DNA of 10,327 nucleotides from Anaerolineales bacterium UBA7227 (GTDB lineage Bacteria; Chloroflexota; Anaerolineae; Anaerolineales; Villigracilaceae): the NCBI GenBank assembly GCA_002473085.1, contig DKTP01000060.1:1-10327 (forward strand). The letters are read 5' to 3'. How positions within the stretch are numbered: the first letter of the stretch is position 1; every line of letters starts with the position of its first letter. The notes beneath the pieces were generated by a model. It was given only the letters and a program-made list of their open reading frames with translations. It searched no databases and was not told the DNA's origin. The position numbers and the translations under genes are program-made. Of this stretch, positions 1 through 5,314 are shown in pieces.

Positions 1-1
1 C

Positions 2-112
2 CGCGTCCAGCGTGGCGGGTCGTTCAACAACAATAGTGACAACGCCCGCTGTGCGTTCCGCAACAGGAACAATCCAGACAACTCCAACATCAACAACGGG
101 TTTCGGGTGTGT
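2..112 (+). other. Putative DGR variable region (VR), 5' end possibly outside window
   Basis: The codons read as a series of AAC/AAT triplets in which several positions hold TTC (23, 56), AGT (35), TCC (83) or ATC (89). Each is reachable from AAC or AAT by changing adenines only, as expected for a VR copied by mutagenic retrohoming from an AAC-rich template. The GC-rich end at 98-109 (GGGTTTCGGGTG) would be the initiation-of-mutagenic-homing side. That this is a VR rather than the template repeat is inferred from the non-Asn codons. It needs the matching template repeat, which is not in the window. Confidence 0.55.
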
Positions 113-364
113 GCGTCCCATGCCTTTCCAAGTTATATGCACATCTCCGGGTTCTCCAAAGATTCGGAGATTTGCAGCGAGCCGGCAATGCTCTCCGTTT
201 ACGGACGGAAGCCGAGGCAAAACAGGAGAGATAGCGCGGTTGTGTCCTGTCTGGGCGTTTTCCGTCTTCATCAATGGGCAATGGAGGCGGGCAGCCCCCT
301 GCGGGGGCGCTGCGCGGGGAAGGGCGCTCCGACAAATATAAAAAAGCCCCGCTCGTTGGAGTAG
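2..364 (+). CDS. C-terminal part of a DGR-type target protein (FGE-sulfatase/C-type-lectin fold), 5' truncated
   Basis: The gene enters from the left edge and reads from base 2 to a TAG at 362-364. The first ~37 residues carry the hallmark of formylglycine-generating-enzyme-like domains used as targets of diversity-generating retroelements: RGGSFNNNSDNARCAFRN, then RNNPDNSNINNGFRV. Eleven of 29 residues in the core are Asn, nearly all AAC. FGE-like domains of this type form a lectin-like fold whose exposed residues are varied by A-directed mutagenesis. In the same frame the reading continues for ~80 residues (from CASHAFPSYMHI) that are Arg/Cys-rich and have no domain I recognise. DGR variable regions usually lie near the C-terminus, so this tail may be incidental read-through of non-coding DGR DNA. 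No reverse transcriptase or Avd gene is visible, so the DGR assignment rests on this segment alone. The alternative is an ordinary SUMF1-type enzyme, but then the Asn density would be unusual. Confidence 0.7.
   Translation, partial: RVQRGGSFNNNSDNARCAFRNRNNPDNSNINNGFRVCASHAFPSYMHISGFSKDSEICSEPAMLSVYGRKPRQNRRDSAVVSCLGVFRLHQWAMEAGSPLRGRCAGKGAPTNIKKPRSLE
291..313. other. Hairpin with 4-nt loop downstream of the VR
   Basis: GCAGC (291-295) plus CCCC (296-299) pair with GGGG (304-307) and GCTGC (309-313), giving nine base pairs, a TGCG loop and one bulged C at 308. DGR target genes commonly have a short hairpin or cruciform with a 4-nt loop downstream of the variable region, which promotes homing. 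This one is about 180 bp past the VR, farther than in the studied phage example, so its role is uncertain. A second, weaker hairpin (ATCTCCG 143-149 / CGGAGAT 165-171) is nearer the VR. Confidence 0.35.
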
Positions 365-398
365 CGTTTCGCGAATCTCCGGGCGGGGCGCCCTTTTT
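346..398 (+). terminator. Structured intrinsic terminator after the DGR-type gene
   Basis: GCCCCGC (346-352) pairs with GCGGGGC (383-389), GGAG (358-361) with CTCC (377-380) and GCG (364-366) with CGC (370-372), forming a long interrupted hairpin. It is followed by GCCC and a run of five T (394-398). The TAG stop of the upstream reading frame lies inside the hairpin. Confidence 0.7.
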
Positions 399-430
399 AC
401 TCGCCAGTTTCGAGTAACTTTGGATGCGTG

Positions 431-447
431 TATAATACCTGAAGAGG
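431..447 (+). promoter_or_regulatory. -10 box and ribosome binding site of the antitoxin-like gene
   Basis: A perfect TATAAT stands at 431-436, and GAAGAGG (441-447) lies 5 nt before the ATG at 453. The -35 candidate at the right spacing (TTTCGA, 408-413) is weak. The very short distance between the -10 box and the RBS means transcription would start within or just before the RBS, giving a leader of only about 10 nt. Confidence 0.5.
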
Positions 448-452
448 TTCAA

Positions 453-671
453 ATGGATACTCTCGTTACCCTGAAAAGCCTGCAATTCGTTGTGGACGCC
501 AGTGGAAAACAGGCCGCCGTTCAGGTTGGCATGGAAGACTGGCGAAAACTCCTCGATTATTTTGAGGAGTTGGAAGACCGCGCATCCGTAAAACAATTGT
601 TACATCGCATCAAAATCGGGCCCGAGAAATCGGGCGCGCTCGATTGGCAGGAGGCGCGAAAACAATGGTAA
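453..671 (+). CDS. Small antitoxin-like protein (RelB/Phd-YefM style), no partner toxin seen
   Basis: The product is 72 residues. Its N-terminal part (LKSLQFVVDASGKQAAVQVG) reads as a short beta-hairpin of the kind found in Phd/YefM- and RelB-like antitoxins (target sequence, then 'VVD.SGK..AV.V'). It is followed by a helical, acidic region (MEDWRKLLDYFEELED) and a C-terminal tail ending in LDWQEARKQW. Such antitoxins bind their own operator through the N-terminal half and wrap a RelE/ParE-type toxin with the C-terminal half. Here no toxin gene follows: a strong terminator comes 70 bp after the stop and then queA. An in-frame TTG at 420 would precede the -10 box, so the ATG at 453 with its RBS is preferred. 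Family assignment is by general resemblance, and a stand-alone regulator or a remnant of a toxin-antitoxin pair are both possible. Confidence 0.65.
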   Translation: MDTLVTLKSLQFVVDASGKQAAVQVGMEDWRKLLDYFEELEDRASVKQLLHRIKIGPEKSGALDWQEARKQW

Positions 672-742
672 AGCGGGGGAAACAGGCCGCCTTATCAATA
701 CGAAGACTTGCAGGAACTTGTATCCAAACTTCGATGAACTTT

Positions 743-769
743 GCGGCGCAATTCAAGCGCCGCTTTTTT
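743..769 (+). terminator. Intrinsic terminator after the antitoxin-like gene
   Basis: A perfect 7-bp stem GCGGCGC (743-749) / GCGCCGC (757-763) with loop AATTCAA is followed directly by six T (764-769). It separates the antitoxin-like gene from queA and lies only 21 nt before the queA start. Confidence 0.88.
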
Positions 770-790
770 ATCCATATGACTGCTTCGCTT

Positions 791-1801
791 ATGAACACCT
801 CCGACTTCGACTATCCCCTCCCCGAATCCTCCATCGCACAGACTCCCCTCGAGCCGCGCGACTCCTCGCGTCTCCTCGTCTTGAAGCGCGGGACGCCGAA
901 TGTGGAACACCGTCTCTTCCGCGAGATCGGGGAGTATCTCCGCCCGAACGACCTCCTCGTCCTCAACCAGACGCGCGTCATCCCGGCGCGTCTGTTTGCG
1001 CGCAAATCCACGGGCGGACGCGTCGAACTGCTGCTCCTCCGCCGCCGCGACCTGTTGACGTGGGAGGCGCTGGTCGGCGGGAAAGGATTGCGGATAGCCA
1101 GAAAGGTAAAGGTGGAAGACGGCCCCGAAGCCGAGATCGTGGAATTGCTGAACGGCTCCGGGCGGCTCGTCCGCTTCTCCGAACCCATCGAGCCGTATTT
1201 CCCGAAGGCGGGACACGTCCCGCTCCCGCCGTACATCCACGAGGAGTTGAAGGACCCCGAGCGCTATCAAACCGTCTACGCGCGCGAGTCCGGCTCTGCC
1301 GCCGCGCCCACGGCCGGACTCCACTTCACGCCGCGGCTGCTGGACGAGTTGCAGGGCAGGGGAGTGAAGATCGCCTACGTCACATTGCATGTCGGTCTCG
1401 ACACCTTTGCCCCCGTCAACGAGGACGACCCCGCCGCGCACAAGATCCACACGGAGTGGTGCGAACTTCCGCAAGCCGCCGCCGACGCCGTCAACGAAAC
1501 CAAACGCCTCGGCGGACGCGTCATCGCGGTCGGCACAACCTCCGTCCGCACCCTCGAAACCGCCGCCAATCTCCAATCTCCAATCTCTGCTTACTCTGGC
1601 CCCACCTCCCTCTTCATCCTCCCCGGCTATCAATTCAAAATCGTGGACGCCATGATCACAAATTTCCACCTGCCCAAGTCCACGCTGATCATGTTGGTCA
1701 GCGCCTTCGCGGGGCGGGAGAAGATTCTCGAAACATACCAACTCGCGGTCAGGGAAGGCTATCGCTTTTACTCTTTCGGCGATGCGATGTTGATCCTCTA
1801 A
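791..1801 (+). CDS. queA: S-adenosylmethionine:tRNA ribosyltransferase-isomerase QueA
   Basis: QueA transfers and isomerises the ribose of S-adenosylmethionine onto preQ1 at the wobble position of tRNAs with GUN anticodons, giving epoxyqueuosine. It is a cytoplasmic enzyme. The 336-residue product has the usual length and family landmarks: FDYPLPESSIAQTPLEPRD with SRLLVL (6-31), NQTRVIPARL (59-68), AAPTAGLHFT (171-180), LHVGLDTFAPV (199-209), VGTTSVRTLETAA (247-259) and ITNFHLPKSTLIMLVSAFAG (289-308). The start at 791 gives the standard N-terminus. An in-frame ATG at 776 would add five residues, and ATGs farther upstream lie before a terminator, so they are excluded. No Shine-Dalgarno is visible. 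Residues 260-266 are encoded by 7-bp repeats in a variable loop. The gene leads a likely operon with the uracil-DNA glycosylase and the S51-like gene. Confidence 0.96.
   Translation: MNTSDFDYPLPESSIAQTPLEPRDSSRLLVLKRGTPNVEHRLFREIGEYLRPNDLLVLNQTRVIPARLFARKSTGGRVELLLLRRRDLLTWEALVGGKGLRIARKVKVEDGPEAEIVELLNGSGRLVRFSEPIEPYFPKAGHVPLPPYIHEELKDPERYQTVYARESGSAAAPTAGLHFTPRLLDELQGRGVKIAYVTLHVGLDTFAPVNEDDPAAHKIHTEWCELPQAAADAVNETKRLGGRVIAVGTTSVRTLETAANLQSPISAYSGPTSLFILPGYQFKIVDAMITNFHLPKSTLIMLVSAFAGREKILETYQLAVREGYRFYSFGDAMLIL
1564..1584 (+). repeat. Heptanucleotide repeats CTCCAAT inside queA
   Basis: Two exact CTCCAAT units (1571-1577, 1578-1584) follow a degenerate one (CGCCAAT, 1564-1570). They are in frame and encode the NLQSPIS stretch in the loop between the SVRTLETAA and FILPGYQ motifs, a region that varies in QueA. 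The same unit recurs in the gap after queA. Confidence 0.75.
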
Positions 1802-1814
1802 CCGCCAACCCTAG

Positions 1815-1842
1815 TTCCAGTCTCCAATCTCCAGTCTCCAAT
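1815..1842 (+). repeat. Four heptanucleotide repeats between queA and the glycosylase gene
   Basis: The units are TTCCAGT, CTCCAAT, CTCCAGT and CTCCAAT, end to end. They fill most of the 47-bp gap and finish 6 bp before the ATG of the next gene. This is the short-tandem-repeat style known from cyanobacteria and filamentous Chloroflexota. Confidence 0.85.
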
Positions 1843-1848
1843 CGCCTC

Positions 1849-2520
1849 ATGCAAACTCTCACCGCCCTCAATCAACAAATCACTTCCTGCCGTCTCTGTC
1901 CCCGCCTCGTCGCTTGGCGCGAGGAAGTGGCGCGGGTCAAGCGCAAGGCGTATATCAACGAAGAATACTGGGGCAAGCCCGTCCCCGGATTCGGCGATCC
2001 GCGAGCGCGCGTCCTTGTAGTGGGACTCGCCCCCGGCGCGCACGGCTCCAACCGCACGGGACGCCAATTCACCGGCGACGCCTCGGGCAATTTTCTCTAT
2101 CCCGCCCTCTTCCGCGCCGGGTTTGCGAACCAGCCCGTCTCGGTCTCGCGCGACGACGGCCTGACTCTGCGCGACCTGTACCTCACCGCCTCCGCGCGCT
2201 GCGTCCCTCCCGACAACAAACCCACGCCCGAAGAACTCGCCAACTGCCAGCCGTATTTGGAAGCGGAGTTGAAAATCATCCGTCCCAAAGTGATCGTGTG
2301 TTTGGGACGCGTCGCCTTCGAGCGGATTTTAAAAATTTATGGCCTGCGAATCTCGGAATATAAATTTTCGCACGGCGCGCGTTATCGGCTGGACGCGGGC
2401 CCCTGGCTTCTCTGCTCCTACCACCCCAGCCAGCAAAATACGCTGACGGGAAAACTCACCGTCGAAATGTTCGACGAAATCTGGCGGCAAGCCAAATCCC
2501 TCCTCGATACTGCCCACTGA
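1849..2520 (+). CDS. udgB: Family 5 (UDGb-type) uracil-DNA glycosylase, Fe-S protein
   Basis: The enzyme removes uracil and some other deaminated bases from DNA as the first step of base excision repair. The product is 223 residues. Four cysteines, C14 and C17 (CRLC) plus C118 and C133, match the 4Fe-4S ligands of family 4/5 glycosylases. Motif A, GLAPGAHGSNRTGRQFTGD (59-77), is the family-5 form, with Ala-Pro-Gly-Ala-His in place of the catalytic Asp or Asn of other families. Motif B is HPSQQN (192-197) followed by TLTGKLT. The ATG at 1849 gives the expected N-terminus. The frame stays open far upstream across queA, but that reading is a shadow. No Shine-Dalgarno is present, only the heptad repeats ending 6 bp before the start. 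The last three codons (Thr-Ala-His) and the TGA stop lie inside another heptad repeat. It is likely co-transcribed with queA. Confidence 0.94.
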   Translation: MQTLTALNQQITSCRLCPRLVAWREEVARVKRKAYINEEYWGKPVPGFGDPRARVLVVGLAPGAHGSNRTGRQFTGDASGNFLYPALFRAGFANQPVSVSRDDGLTLRDLYLTASARCVPPDNKPTPEELANCQPYLEAELKIIRPKVIVCLGRVAFERILKIYGLRISEYKFSHGARYRLDAGPWLLCSYHPSQQNTLTGKLTVEMFDEIWRQAKSLLDTAH

Positions 2521-2564
2521 TCACTGCCCACTGATCACTGATAACTGATGACTGATGACTGACC
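2509..2564 (+). repeat. Eight tandem ACTGNNN heptads spanning the glycosylase stop codon
   Basis: The units are ACTGCCC, ACTGATC, ACTGCCC, ACTGATC, ACTGATA, ACTGATG, ACTGATG and ACTGACC, contiguous over 56 bp. The second unit provides the TGA stop of the upstream gene (2518-2520), and the array ends 4 bp before the ATG of the next gene. Because it codes in one frame only as far as that stop, unit-number changes would leave the protein end almost unchanged. Confidence 0.92.
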
Positions 2565-2568
2565 ACCC

Positions 2569-3606
2569 ATGACTCCCGGACGCATCGCCTTTCTTGGATC
2601 GGGCGAGACCTCCCTCGCGGGCGGCCGCGTCTTCGAGACTCTCGCCCGCCTCCTTCCTGACCCGCCGCGGGCCGCGATCCTCGAGACGCCTGCCGGCTTC
2701 GAGCTGAACTCCGCCTCCGTCGCGGGACGCGTCGCCGACTTTCTTCGGACGCGCCTGCAAAATTACAATCCCCGCGTGGACGTGGTCCCCGCGCGCAAAC
2801 GTCATTCCCCTTTCAGCCCCGACGACCCCGAAATCTTAAAACCCCTCCTCGACGCCAATCTCATTTTCATGGGACCCGGCAGTCCCACGTATGCCGTCCG
2901 CCAGTTGAAAGGGACTCTCGCCTGGGACCTGATCCGCGCGCGTCATCGCCTCGGCGCGGCGCTCGTCTTCGCCTCGGCCGCGACGATCGCGGTCGGCGCG
3001 TGGACTCTGCCCGTGTACGAAATTTACAAGGCGGGAGAAGACGTCCGCTCCCTGCCCGGGCTCGATCTGTTCGGCGATTTCGGCGTTTCGCTTTCCTTCA
3101 TCCCTCACTGGAACAACGCCGAGGGCGGCGAGGATTTGGACACCAGCCGCTGCTTCGTCGGCATGGAGCGCTTCGCGCAGTGGCGCGCCGCCCTGCCGCC
3201 CGGCCAGACGATCCTCGGCCTGGACGAGCATACGGGCTTGGTCGTGGACTTCGAAAAGCAGGAATGTACGGTCAGCGGGGTGAGTTCGGTTTCGTTGATA
3301 CGAGATCGCGATCTGAAAATCTACGCCTCGGGAAAAGTATTTCCGCTCGCCGAATTGGGTGAATTCAAAGCGCCCGCGCCGGAGACGGGTATCTCGTCCG
3401 CCGCATGGGAACTGGCGCGCGGCGCGGGTCGGACGGAGTCGGAATCTCCCGACGCGGAGACGCTGTCCCTGCTCGACGCGCGCGGACGGGCGCGCGCCGC
3501 GAAGGACTGGGAGACCTCCGACCGTTTGCGCGATCAGATTGCCGCCCGCGGCTGGTCGGTGACCGATACCGCCGAAGGCCAGACCGTGAAGAAGAATCCC
3601 CGATAA
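2569..3606 (+). CDS. Peptidase S51/type 1 glutamine amidotransferase-like protein with CysRS-type C-terminal tail
   Basis: The product is 345 residues with two parts. Residues 4-245 resemble the cyanophycinase/peptidase-S51 class of the glutamine-amidotransferase fold: a first strand RIAFLGSGETS (5-15), FMGPGSPTYAV (100-110), a nucleophile-elbow-like FASAA (134-138, candidate Ser136), IPHWNN (178-183, candidate His180) and ILGLDEHTGLVV (215-226). S51 enzymes are serine peptidases cleaving after acidic residues or acting on cyanophycin or alpha-aspartyl dipeptides, but the substrate here is unknown. Residues ~295-341 (LLDARGRARAAKDWETSD, then RLRDQIAARGWSVTDTAEGQ) match the C-terminal anticodon-side helix bundle of cysteinyl-tRNA synthetase, with its ending 'D-x-x-E-G'. 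There is no signal peptide, so it is cytoplasmic. The ATG lies directly after the heptad array with no Shine-Dalgarno. It is third in the queA-udgB series. Catalytic activity is not established by what can be seen. Confidence 0.85.
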   Translation: MTPGRIAFLGSGETSLAGGRVFETLARLLPDPPRAAILETPAGFELNSASVAGRVADFLRTRLQNYNPRVDVVPARKRHSPFSPDDPEILKPLLDANLIFMGPGSPTYAVRQLKGTLAWDLIRARHRLGAALVFASAATIAVGAWTLPVYEIYKAGEDVRSLPGLDLFGDFGVSLSFIPHWNNAEGGEDLDTSRCFVGMERFAQWRAALPPGQTILGLDEHTGLVVDFEKQECTVSGVSSVSLIRDRDLKIYASGKVFPLAELGEFKAPAPETGISSAAWELARGAGRTESESPDAETLSLLDARGRARAAKDWETSDRLRDQIAARGWSVTDTAEGQTVKKNPR

Positions 3607-3623
3607 TCTTAAAATTTAAGATT
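3605..3623. repeat. Perfect 9-bp inverted repeat over the stop codon
   Basis: AATCTTAAA, a single central A, then TTTAAGATT. It overlaps the TAA stop at 3604-3606. It is AT-rich in a GC-rich setting and precedes the terminator by about 15 bp. Confidence 0.6.
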
Positions 3624-3638
3624 CAATGAATTTCTGCT

Positions 3639-3674
3639 CGCGCGTTTTCAATCTGAACGCGCGCGCGGTTTTTT
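3639..3674 (+). terminator. Intrinsic terminator of the queA-udgB-S51-like operon
   Basis: Stem CGCGCGTT (3639-3646) / AACGCGCG (3656-3663) with a 9-nt loop, then CGCGG and six T (3669-3674). The five bases between stem and T-run are unusual, though alternative pairing of the CG repeat could move the stem closer to the T-run. Confidence 0.75.
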
Positions 3675-3682
3675 ATATTCCA

Positions 3683-3784
3683 ACCTTAAAGTTTTCTTTT
3701 TTGCGCGAATGTTAAGGTCTGTAACCTTGATTCTTATTCGGAATGTAGTATAAATCGAATCGAAGTCGTTTCGATGAAAGGAGA
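3683..3784 (+). promoter_or_regulatory. Promoter, inverted repeats and RBS of the ATP-grasp/GNAT operon
   Basis: TTGATT (3727-3732), a 16-nt spacer and TATAAA (3749-3754) make a reasonable sigma-70-type promoter. AAGGT (3714-3718) and ACCTT (3724-3728) form an inverted repeat overlapping the -35, and ACCTTAA (3683-3689) pairs with TTAAGGT (3712-3718). These are candidate operator sites. In the leader, ATCGAA (3759-3764) / TTCGAT (3770-3775) can form a small hairpin. The AAGGAG at 3778-3783 is 16 nt from the ATG at 3800, longer than usual, and no alternative start codon in that frame lies between them. Confidence 0.55.
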
Positions 3785-3799
3785 ATCTTAAATACATCA

Positions 3800-4819
3800 A
3801 TGGATGCCGACGATTCATTAATTGCGCTCATCTACAATCAGGAAGAGGAGATTGTTAAGGGCGATTCGCAAGACCTGATCGCGTTGCAGTACACCACGAA
3901 GACAGCCACATCCATATACGAAGCCTTGAAACGTCTCGGCTATCCGACGGTGATGGTGCCGGTGCGGGACGACCTGGAGGCGTTCGCCCGCGAACTGGGA
4001 CAGTATTCGCCGCGCAATACTTTTGTGTTTAACGTTTGCGACGGATTCGCCGGGGACAATTTCAGCGCGTCCCTCATTCCGCAGGCGCTCAAGGAACTGG
4101 GCTTTAAATATACAGGATCGAAATCCGAGGCGGTCCGCTTATGCACAGACAAGGCGCGCGCCAAGCGCCGCCTCCTCCGGCAGGGAGTTCCGACTCCCGC
4201 CTATCAGTTGTTCTCCAGGCCCAAAGGCGGAGTGTCGCTGCAATTCCCCGCCATCGTCAAGCCGGTCCGTGAGGACGCCAGCCTGGGCATTAACGAAAAT
4301 TCGGTGGTGACCAACGCCAGCGATATGTTTGACCGCGTGGATTACGTGGTGAGCGAGTACCGCCAGCCCGCGCTCGTGGAAGAATACATCACCGGGCGCG
4401 AGTTCTCCGTCTCGATGTGGGGCAACGGCACAATGGAAGTGATGCCCATTTCGGAACATGATTTTTCCGCAGTGGACGATCCGCTGAAATCGCTCCTCAC
4501 CTATGAGTCCAAGTGGCTGGAAGATTCGTTCACCTACAACTCGTTCAGCGTGATCTGTCCCGCCGAGCTGGCCAAAAACGAGGAAGAGACCATCAAGACG
4601 ACGGCCGTCAACGCCTTCCGCGCCATCGGACTGCGCGACTTCGGCCGCGTGGACATGCGTTATCGCGACGGCATCCCCTACGTCATTGACATCAACGAAC
4701 TTCCCGATCTCGCTCCCGACGCCGGGTTTGCCAACAGCGCGGAGAAGGCCGGCTATCCCTACGACCAGATGGTGGACCGCATCCTCAGCCTGGCGCTGCA
4801 CCGCGAAGGTTGGAAATGA
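3800..4819 (+). CDS. D-alanine-D-alanine-ligase-like ATP-grasp enzyme
   Basis: ATP-grasp ligases join a carboxylate, activated as acyl phosphate, to an amine. The Ddl branch makes D-Ala-D-Ala or other dipeptides. The product is 339 residues. Ddl-like landmarks are FNVCDGFAGDN (77-87), where Ddl has 'FN..HG..GEDG', KYTGSKSEAVRLCTDKARAK (103-122), VPTP (130-133), IVKPVREDASLGI (152-164, ATP-binding Lys154), VEEYITGREFSV (193-204), LRDFGRVDMR (278-287) and VIDINELPDLAP (295-306, Mg ligands D297/N299). The final motif has Asn-Glu-Leu-Pro-Asp-Leu where true Ddl has Asn-x-x-Pro-Gly, and the His of the N-terminal 'HG' is absent. I therefore do not assign D-Ala-D-Ala activity; another amino-acid or peptide ligation is likely. 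It overlaps the GNAT gene by 4 bp, so the two are probably coupled in translation. It is cytoplasmic. Confidence 0.85.
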   Translation: MDADDSLIALIYNQEEEIVKGDSQDLIALQYTTKTATSIYEALKRLGYPTVMVPVRDDLEAFARELGQYSPRNTFVFNVCDGFAGDNFSASLIPQALKELGFKYTGSKSEAVRLCTDKARAKRRLLRQGVPTPAYQLFSRPKGGVSLQFPAIVKPVREDASLGINENSVVTNASDMFDRVDYVVSEYRQPALVEEYITGREFSVSMWGNGTMEVMPISEHDFSAVDDPLKSLLTYESKWLEDSFTYNSFSVICPAELAKNEEETIKTTAVNAFRAIGLRDFGRVDMRYRDGIPYVIDINELPDLAPDAGFANSAEKAGYPYDQMVDRILSLALHREGWK

Positions 4820-5265
4820 TCTTCGAACCAGCCAAACCGGAAGACCGCCAGGGCATCCTGGCGGTCACCGCGAAGATAGACGTTTTCACGGACGAGGAAA
4901 AAGATACCGTCCGCGAGCTGTGGGATGACGGCGGCTACGATTTCCTCGTCGCGCGCCGCGACGGACGGGTGGTCGGGTTTACCTGCTACGGCGAGCGCGC
5001 CCTCACCGAGGGGACGTACGACCTGTTTTGGATCGCCGTGGACCCGTCCGCGCGGAGGCTGGGGACAGGGAAAAGCCTGATGCGCGCGACCGAGGCCGAG
5101 GTCCAGAAAAGAGGCGGACGGATTCTGATCGCGGAGACCTCGGGCATGGAGTCGTACGCGTCCACGCGCGCGTTCTACGAATCGGTCGGATATCAAAAAG
5201 AAGCGGTCATCCGCGACTTCTACAAGCCGGGCGACGACCTGGCGATCTACACGTTACACTTTTAA
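4816..5265 (+). CDS. GNAT-family N-acetyltransferase
   Basis: The product is 149 residues. The acetyl-CoA pyrophosphate-binding motif appears as FWIAVDPSARRLGTGKSLM (71-89), with RRLGTGK matching the R/Q-x-x-G-x-G/A pattern. The C-terminal STRAFYESVGYQKEA (116-130) is the usual GNAT 'A..FYE..GF' segment, with Tyr121 in the general-acid position. The ATG at 4816 shares ATGA with the stop of the ATP-grasp gene. A TTG two codons earlier is possible but less likely. The target is unknown. The tight coupling suggests it acetylates the product, or an amine substrate, of the ATP-grasp ligase. GNAT enzymes also serve in drug or amino-acid detoxification, which cannot be excluded. Confidence 0.88.
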   Translation: MIFEPAKPEDRQGILAVTAKIDVFTDEEKDTVRELWDDGGYDFLVARRDGRVVGFTCYGERALTEGTYDLFWIAVDPSARRLGTGKSLMRATEAEVQKRGGRILIAETSGMESYASTRAFYESVGYQKEAVIRDFYKPGDDLAIYTLHF

Positions 5266-5314
5266 GTTTATTTCCCTAACTACCAGCCCCAGCCGTAGCG
5301 GATTGCCAGCCGCC

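Noticed and set aside
644..790. N-terminal extension of QueA to 644 or 665, or a toxin starting at 665
   Set aside because: A strong intrinsic terminator at 743-769 lies inside it, the residues match no QueA N-terminus and no RelE/ParE-type toxin, and the canonical start is at 791.
695..1741. Large minus-strand open frame opposite queA
   Set aside because: It is a GC-rich codon-position shadow of queA with Gly/Arg/Glu-rich composition and no domain.
718..1848. Long open frame upstream of the glycosylase that would give a ~600-residue protein
   Set aside because: It runs across queA in another frame with Arg/Pro-rich shadow composition. Glycosylase homology begins at the ATG at 1849.
2509..2564. 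CRISPR array
   Set aside because: The units are contiguous 7-mers with no spacers and no cas gene is nearby.
5266..5314. Bidirectional terminator between the GNAT gene and dinB
   Set aside because: Only a weak 4-bp GCGG/CCGC pairing was found, with no useful T-run.
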